Below are positions 48,688 to 51,521 of a stretch of 51,521 nucleotides of DNA, piece by piece. A model generated the notes under the pieces. The model did no database searches and was not told the DNA's origin. It was given only the letters and a program-made list of their open reading frames with translations. Origin of the DNA: Sphingomonas sp. (GTDB lineage: Bacteria > Pseudomonadota > Alphaproteobacteria > Sphingomonadales > Sphingomonadaceae); the NCBI RefSeq assembly GCF_025353885.1, contig NZ_JANXNX010000114.1, positions 1-51,521 on the forward strand. Direction: 5' to 3'. Numbering within the stretch: the first letter of the stretch is position 1; each line of letters opens with the position of its first letter. The position numbers and the translations under genes are program-made.

Positions 48688-50004
48688 ATGCCTACCCCCC
48701 GCAGCTTTTCTCAGAGTGGCCCGCTGACAGGGGCAATCACCGTTCCCGGCGACAAGTCGATCTCGCACCGCGCCCTGATGCTGTCGGCGCTGGCGGTCGG
48801 CGAATCGATTATCGAGGGGTTGCTGGAGGGTGAGGATGTGCTGGCCACCGCCGCAGCGATGCGGGCAATGGGTGCCGATATCCAGAAGCGCGGCGAACGC
48901 TGGCATGTCCGGGGCGTCGGGGTCGGTGGCCTGCTCCAGCCCACGACGGCGCTCGAGATGGGAAATTCGGGAACTTCGACGCGGCTGCTGATGGGGCTGG
49001 TCGCGAGCCATCCGATCACCGTGACGTTCACCGGCGACGCCTCGCTCAGCAAGCGGCCGATGGGGCGGGTGATCGAACCGCTGGCGACGATGGGGGCGGA
49101 CATCACCGCCAGCCCCGGCGGGCGGTTGCCGCTGATGGTGCGGGGGATCTGTCCTGCGGTGCCGATCGAATACCGGTTGCCCGTGGCGTCGGCGCAGGTG
49201 AAGTCGGCGATCCTGCTGGCCGGACTGAACACGCCGGGCATCACGCGGGTCATCGAGCCGGTGGCGACCCGCGATCACAGCGAGCGGATGCTGGCGGGGT
49301 TCGGCGCGGACCTGACCGTAGCAATCGACAGCGATGGCGTTCGGACGATTTCGCTGGTGGGCGAGGCGGAACTGAAGCCGCAGAATTTGACGATTCCCGG
49401 CGATCCGTCGTCCGCCGCATTTTTCGTGGTGGCGGCGTTGCTGGTGCCGGGGTCGGTCGTGACGATCCGCAATGTCGGCATGAACCCGACGCGGACGGGA
49501 CTGATCAAAGTGCTGCGGACGATGGGCGCTAATATCATTTCGAAGGATCGGCAGGTCGTTGGCGGCGAGTTGGTAGAGCATCTCGTTGTTACCCATTCCG
49601 CGCTGACCGGAGTCACGGTTCCGCCCGAGGACGCGCCGAGCATGATCGACGAATATCCGATCCTGTTCGTCGCCGCAGCACTGGCGCAGGGTCGGACGAC
49701 GATGCGCGGGCTGGGGGAATTGCGGGTCAAGGAATCAGACCGGATTACCGTTATGGCACAAGCACTTAGGGCTATCGACGCGCGGGTCGAGGAGCTGCCC
49801 GACGGGCTGGTGATCGACGGCACCGGAGGCGAACTGCTGAAAGGCGGAGCGACCGTTGCGGCGCGGCTGGACCACCGGATCGCGATGAGCATGGCGGTCG
49901 CCGGGCTGGTCTCTACCAACCCCGTCAACATCGACGACATCGCGCCGGTCGCGACGAGCTTTCCGGGGTTCGAGGCGATGTTGGCCGGGCTGGCGCAGCG
50001 ATGA
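48688..50004 (+). CDS. aroA: 3-phosphoshikimate 1-carboxyvinyltransferase (EPSP synthase), class II type
   Basis: Shikimate-pathway enzyme, 438 residues. Key segments: VPGDKSISHRALMLSA, GNSGTSTRLLMG (92-103), SKRPMGRVIEPL, VASAQVKSAILLAGL, RDHSERML, MNPTRTGLI, EYPILFVAAA and LRVKESDRI. The GDKS, SAQVK, RDHSE and NPTR motifs are those described for class II EPSP synthases (as in the CP4 enzyme). At the position of the CP4 active-site alanine, Gly95 is present. It overlaps the next gene by 4 bases (ATGA), starting an aroA-small membrane protein-cmk unit. Confidence 0.97.
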   Translation: MPTPRSFSQSGPLTGAITVPGDKSISHRALMLSALAVGESIIEGLLEGEDVLATAAAMRAMGADIQKRGERWHVRGVGVGGLLQPTTALEMGNSGTSTRLLMGLVASHPITVTFTGDASLSKRPMGRVIEPLATMGADITASPGGRLPLMVRGICPAVPIEYRLPVASAQVKSAILLAGLNTPGITRVIEPVATRDHSERMLAGFGADLTVAIDSDGVRTISLVGEAELKPQNLTIPGDPSSAAFFVVAALLVPGSVVTIRNVGMNPTRTGLIKVLRTMGANIISKDRQVVGGELVEHLVVTHSALTGVTVPPEDAPSMIDEYPILFVAAALAQGRTTMRGLGELRVKESDRITVMAQALRAIDARVEELPDGLVIDGTGGELLKGGATVAARLDHRIAMSMAVAGLVSTNPVNIDDIAPVATSFPGFEAMLAGLAQR

Positions 50005-50264
50005 TCCCGGCGATGACCATCGACCACGCCGACATCATCGGCTTTGGCGGCAGCCTGTTGTTCATCACAGCGTTCCTCTATGCCAACGCCGTCAAGGACA
50101 TGGACAAGCTGTTGTTCAATGCGCTGAACCTGGTCGGCGCGGTGCTGCTGTTGTATTCGCTGTGGGTGCATCCCAATGTCGCGGCCGCATTCCTGGAGAT
50201 TTCATGGGCTTGCATCGCGTTGTTCGGACTGGTCAGCGCCGTCCGGACAAGGCGCAAGGCGTGA
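50001..50264 (+). CDS. Small CBU_0592-like membrane protein
   Basis: An 87-residue protein with three hydrophobic segments (IIGFGGSLLFITAFLYANAV; NALNLVGAVLLLYSLWV; FLEISWACIALFGLVSAV) and a basic C-terminal RTRRKA. It looks like the CBU_0592-type small membrane proteins. It overlaps aroA by 4 bases at its start and cmk by 4 bases at its end, so all three are translationally coupled. An internal ATG at 50013 is an alternative start. Function unknown. Confidence 0.8.
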   Translation: MIPAMTIDHADIIGFGGSLLFITAFLYANAVKDMDKLLFNALNLVGAVLLLYSLWVHPNVAAAFLEISWACIALFGLVSAVRTRRKA

Positions 50265-50884
50265 TTATCGCGGTCGATGGACCCGCCGCGTCGGGCAAGG
50301 GCACGATCGCGCGCGCTTTGGCCGACCATTATGGCCTGCCCTACCTCGACACCGGATTATTATATCGTGCGGTCGGCATCGCGGTCCTGCGACATGGTGG
50401 CGACCCGGAGAAGTGCGCCGACGCCCTGCCCGCCTGCGACTTCAGCGCGGCCATGCTGGACGACCCCGAGATTCGCAGCGAAGCCGCGTCGCGCGCCGCC
50501 TCTGCCGTGTCCGCCCACCGCGACGTCCGCGCAGCCCTGCTGGAGCGACAACGCGCCTTTACCCGCCAGCCCGGTGGCGCGGTCCTGGACGGGCGCGACA
50601 TCGGCACGGTGATCGCCCCGGAGGCGGACGCAAAACTGTTCGTCACCGCCGCCCCCGCCGCCCGGGCAGCCCGCCGGTTCGCCGAATTGACCGCGCGCGG
50701 CGTCCATGTCCTGCTCGACCATGTCCTGCACGATATCGAGGCCCGCGACGCCCGTGATTCGGGGCGATCGGTCGCGCCCCTGATGCAGGCACCCGATGCC
50801 GACTTGCTCGACACGACCAACATGACTATAGGCGACGCCGTTCGTCAGGCGATTTTCCTGGTGGAAGCTCGGGTCGATCCTTAG
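50261..50884 (+). CDS. cmk: Cytidylate kinase
   Basis: Phosphorylates CMP/dCMP. GTG 50261 overlaps the preceding stop (GTGA) and gives 207 residues starting MIIAVDGPAASGKGTIARAL, with the P-loop GPAASGKG. LPYLDTGLLYRAVG, VLDGRDIGTVIAPEADAKLF and the lid AAPAARAARRFAEL follow. ATG 50162 would overlap the upstream gene by about 100 bases and is not used. It precedes rpsA, a widespread order. Confidence 0.96.
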   Translation: MIIAVDGPAASGKGTIARALADHYGLPYLDTGLLYRAVGIAVLRHGGDPEKCADALPACDFSAAMLDDPEIRSEAASRAASAVSAHRDVRAALLERQRAFTRQPGGAVLDGRDIGTVIAPEADAKLFVTAAPAARAARRFAELTARGVHVLLDHVLHDIEARDARDSGRSVAPLMQAPDADLLDTTNMTIGDAVRQAIFLVEARVDP

Positions 50885-50957
50885 CGCGCGTGGGCACGGT
50901 CAGTCGGGCCCCCTGCACTATTCGCTGTCCTACTTTCACCGACATCACCAAAGCGGA

Positions 50958-50990
50958 TGCGGCACATGACGTTCGGTCGGTGCGGCACAT
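50958..50990 (+). repeat. Direct repeat in the rpsA leader region
   Basis: Two copies of the 10-mer TGCGGCACAT, at 50958-50967 and 50981-50990, start 23 bases apart (about two helix turns). They lie 65-97 bases before the rpsA ATG. They might form an operator, or RNA elements by which ribosomal protein S1 acts on its own mRNA. No known motif is recognised. Confidence 0.45.
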
Positions 50991-51054
50991 CTGGTCAAAG
51001 ACCGCCGGACACAACCGGCTGGCCGGAAATATACCCTGTAGGAATACAACATTT

Positions 51055-51521
51055 ATGGCCACTATGGCACATCCAACCCGCGACGATTTCGCGGCCCTTC
51101 TCGAAGAATCGCTCGGAGCCGATGGCGGCTTCGAAGGCAAGGTGGTCAAGGGCACCGTCACCGCAATTGAAAATGACATGGCCGTCATCGACGTCGGATT
51201 GAAGTCCGAAGGCCGTGTCCGGTTGAGCGAATTTGCCGCTCCCGGCCAGAAAGCAGATCTGAATGTCGGCGATATCGTCGAAGTCTATGTCGATCGCGTC
51301 GAGAATATGCACGGCGAGGCGATGTTGTCGCGCGACCGTGCGCGTCGCGAAGCGGCCTGGGACACGCTGGAGCAGGAATTCACCAAGTCGGCGCGCGTCG
51401 AGGGCGTCATCTTCGGTCGCGTCAAGGGCGGCTTCACGGTCGATCTGTCGGGTGCCGTTGCGTTCCTGCCCGGCAGCCAGGTCGATATCCGCCCCGTGCG
51501 CGATGTCACCCCGCTGATGGA
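51055..51521 (+). CDS. rpsA: 30S ribosomal protein S1, N-terminal part only
   Basis: RNA-binding ribosomal protein needed for initiation on structured mRNAs. The frame leaves the window at the right edge; 155 residues are seen. MATMAHPTRDDFAALLEESL is the typical alphaproteobacterial opening, followed by the first S1 repeat (GTVTAIENDMAVIDVGLKSE, VYVDRVENMHGEAMLSRDRA) and the start of the second (GVIFGRVKGGFTVDLSGAVAFLPGS). The ATG at 51064 is a less likely alternative. It is 170 bases after cmk. Confidence 0.97.
   Translation, partial: MATMAHPTRDDFAALLEESLGADGGFEGKVVKGTVTAIENDMAVIDVGLKSEGRVRLSEFAAPGQKADLNVGDIVEVYVDRVENMHGEAMLSRDRARREAAWDTLEQEFTKSARVEGVIFGRVKGGFTVDLSGAVAFLPGSQVDIRPVRDVTPLM

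Overview
The window looks like a contiguous piece of chromosome from a GC-rich alphaproteobacterium, most likely a member of the Sphingomonadales (Sphingomonas-like). The basis is the gene content and order: hrcA-grpE near dnaK, an F1-only atpHAGDC operon, phaR next to phaA, FYDLN_acid/tRNA-Ala/aroA/cmk/rpsA, DUF2794, a 'Vgr-related' protein and an RpoH-type promoter of the alphaproteobacterial form. The assignment is by recognition, not by a search. Genes are packed tightly, with many 4-nt ATGA/GTGA overlaps and GTG/TTG starts. I see no insertion sequence, prophage, CRISPR array or rRNA operon.

Layout. 1-4400: heat-shock block on the minus strand (dnaK 5' end, grpE, hrcA) interrupted by a copper-chaperone lipoprotein, a metalloprotease-like protein and an atypical small lipoprotein. 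4477-11014: housekeeping genes (rph, rdgB, hemW, an LpoA-like lipoprotein, rsmI, yraN, gshB) and a CAP-domain secreted protein. 11011-19160: xerC, transaldolase, priA, a membrane-anchored trypsin-like protease, ada with a DUF1203 gene, and a dienelactone hydrolase. 19299-24102: F1 ATP synthase operon. 24337-31331: a lone CpaF/TadA ATPase, an exported methyltransferase-like protein, phaR/phaA, alr and an MHS-type transporter with a large inserted loop. 31399-35692: glmU-glmS, and divergently gph with a VanZ-like gene.

35693-38246 is the most unusual region. It is a translationally coupled minus-strand cassette of a Tat-signal Cys-containing protein, a PqqD-like protein, an HprK-like kinase and a nucleotidyltransferase. 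This matches what family databases call the HPr-rel-A system, whose function is not known to me. 38366-41110: phoR-phoU-phoB without pst genes between them. 41285-47441: small exported protein, DUF2157 membrane protein, DUF2794/cysE, a TSUP permease, moaE/moaD/pgsA and an LplT-like transporter. 47647-51521: lipoprotein cytochrome c, tRNA-Ala(GGC), FYDLN_acid protein, aroA (class II type), a small membrane protein, cmk and the 5' end of rpsA.

Functional links that the layout supports: proteostasis (dnaK, grpE, hrcA), nucleotide and RNA quality control (rph, rdgB), envelope precursor supply (glmU, glmS, alr, LpoA-like), sulfur and cysteine (cysE with TSUP), polyhydroxyalkanoate metabolism (phaR, phaA) and phosphate sensing (phoR, phoU, phoB). 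Starts given here were moved from the longest open frame where a Shine-Dalgarno sequence, an overlap with a neighbour or family length argued for it.
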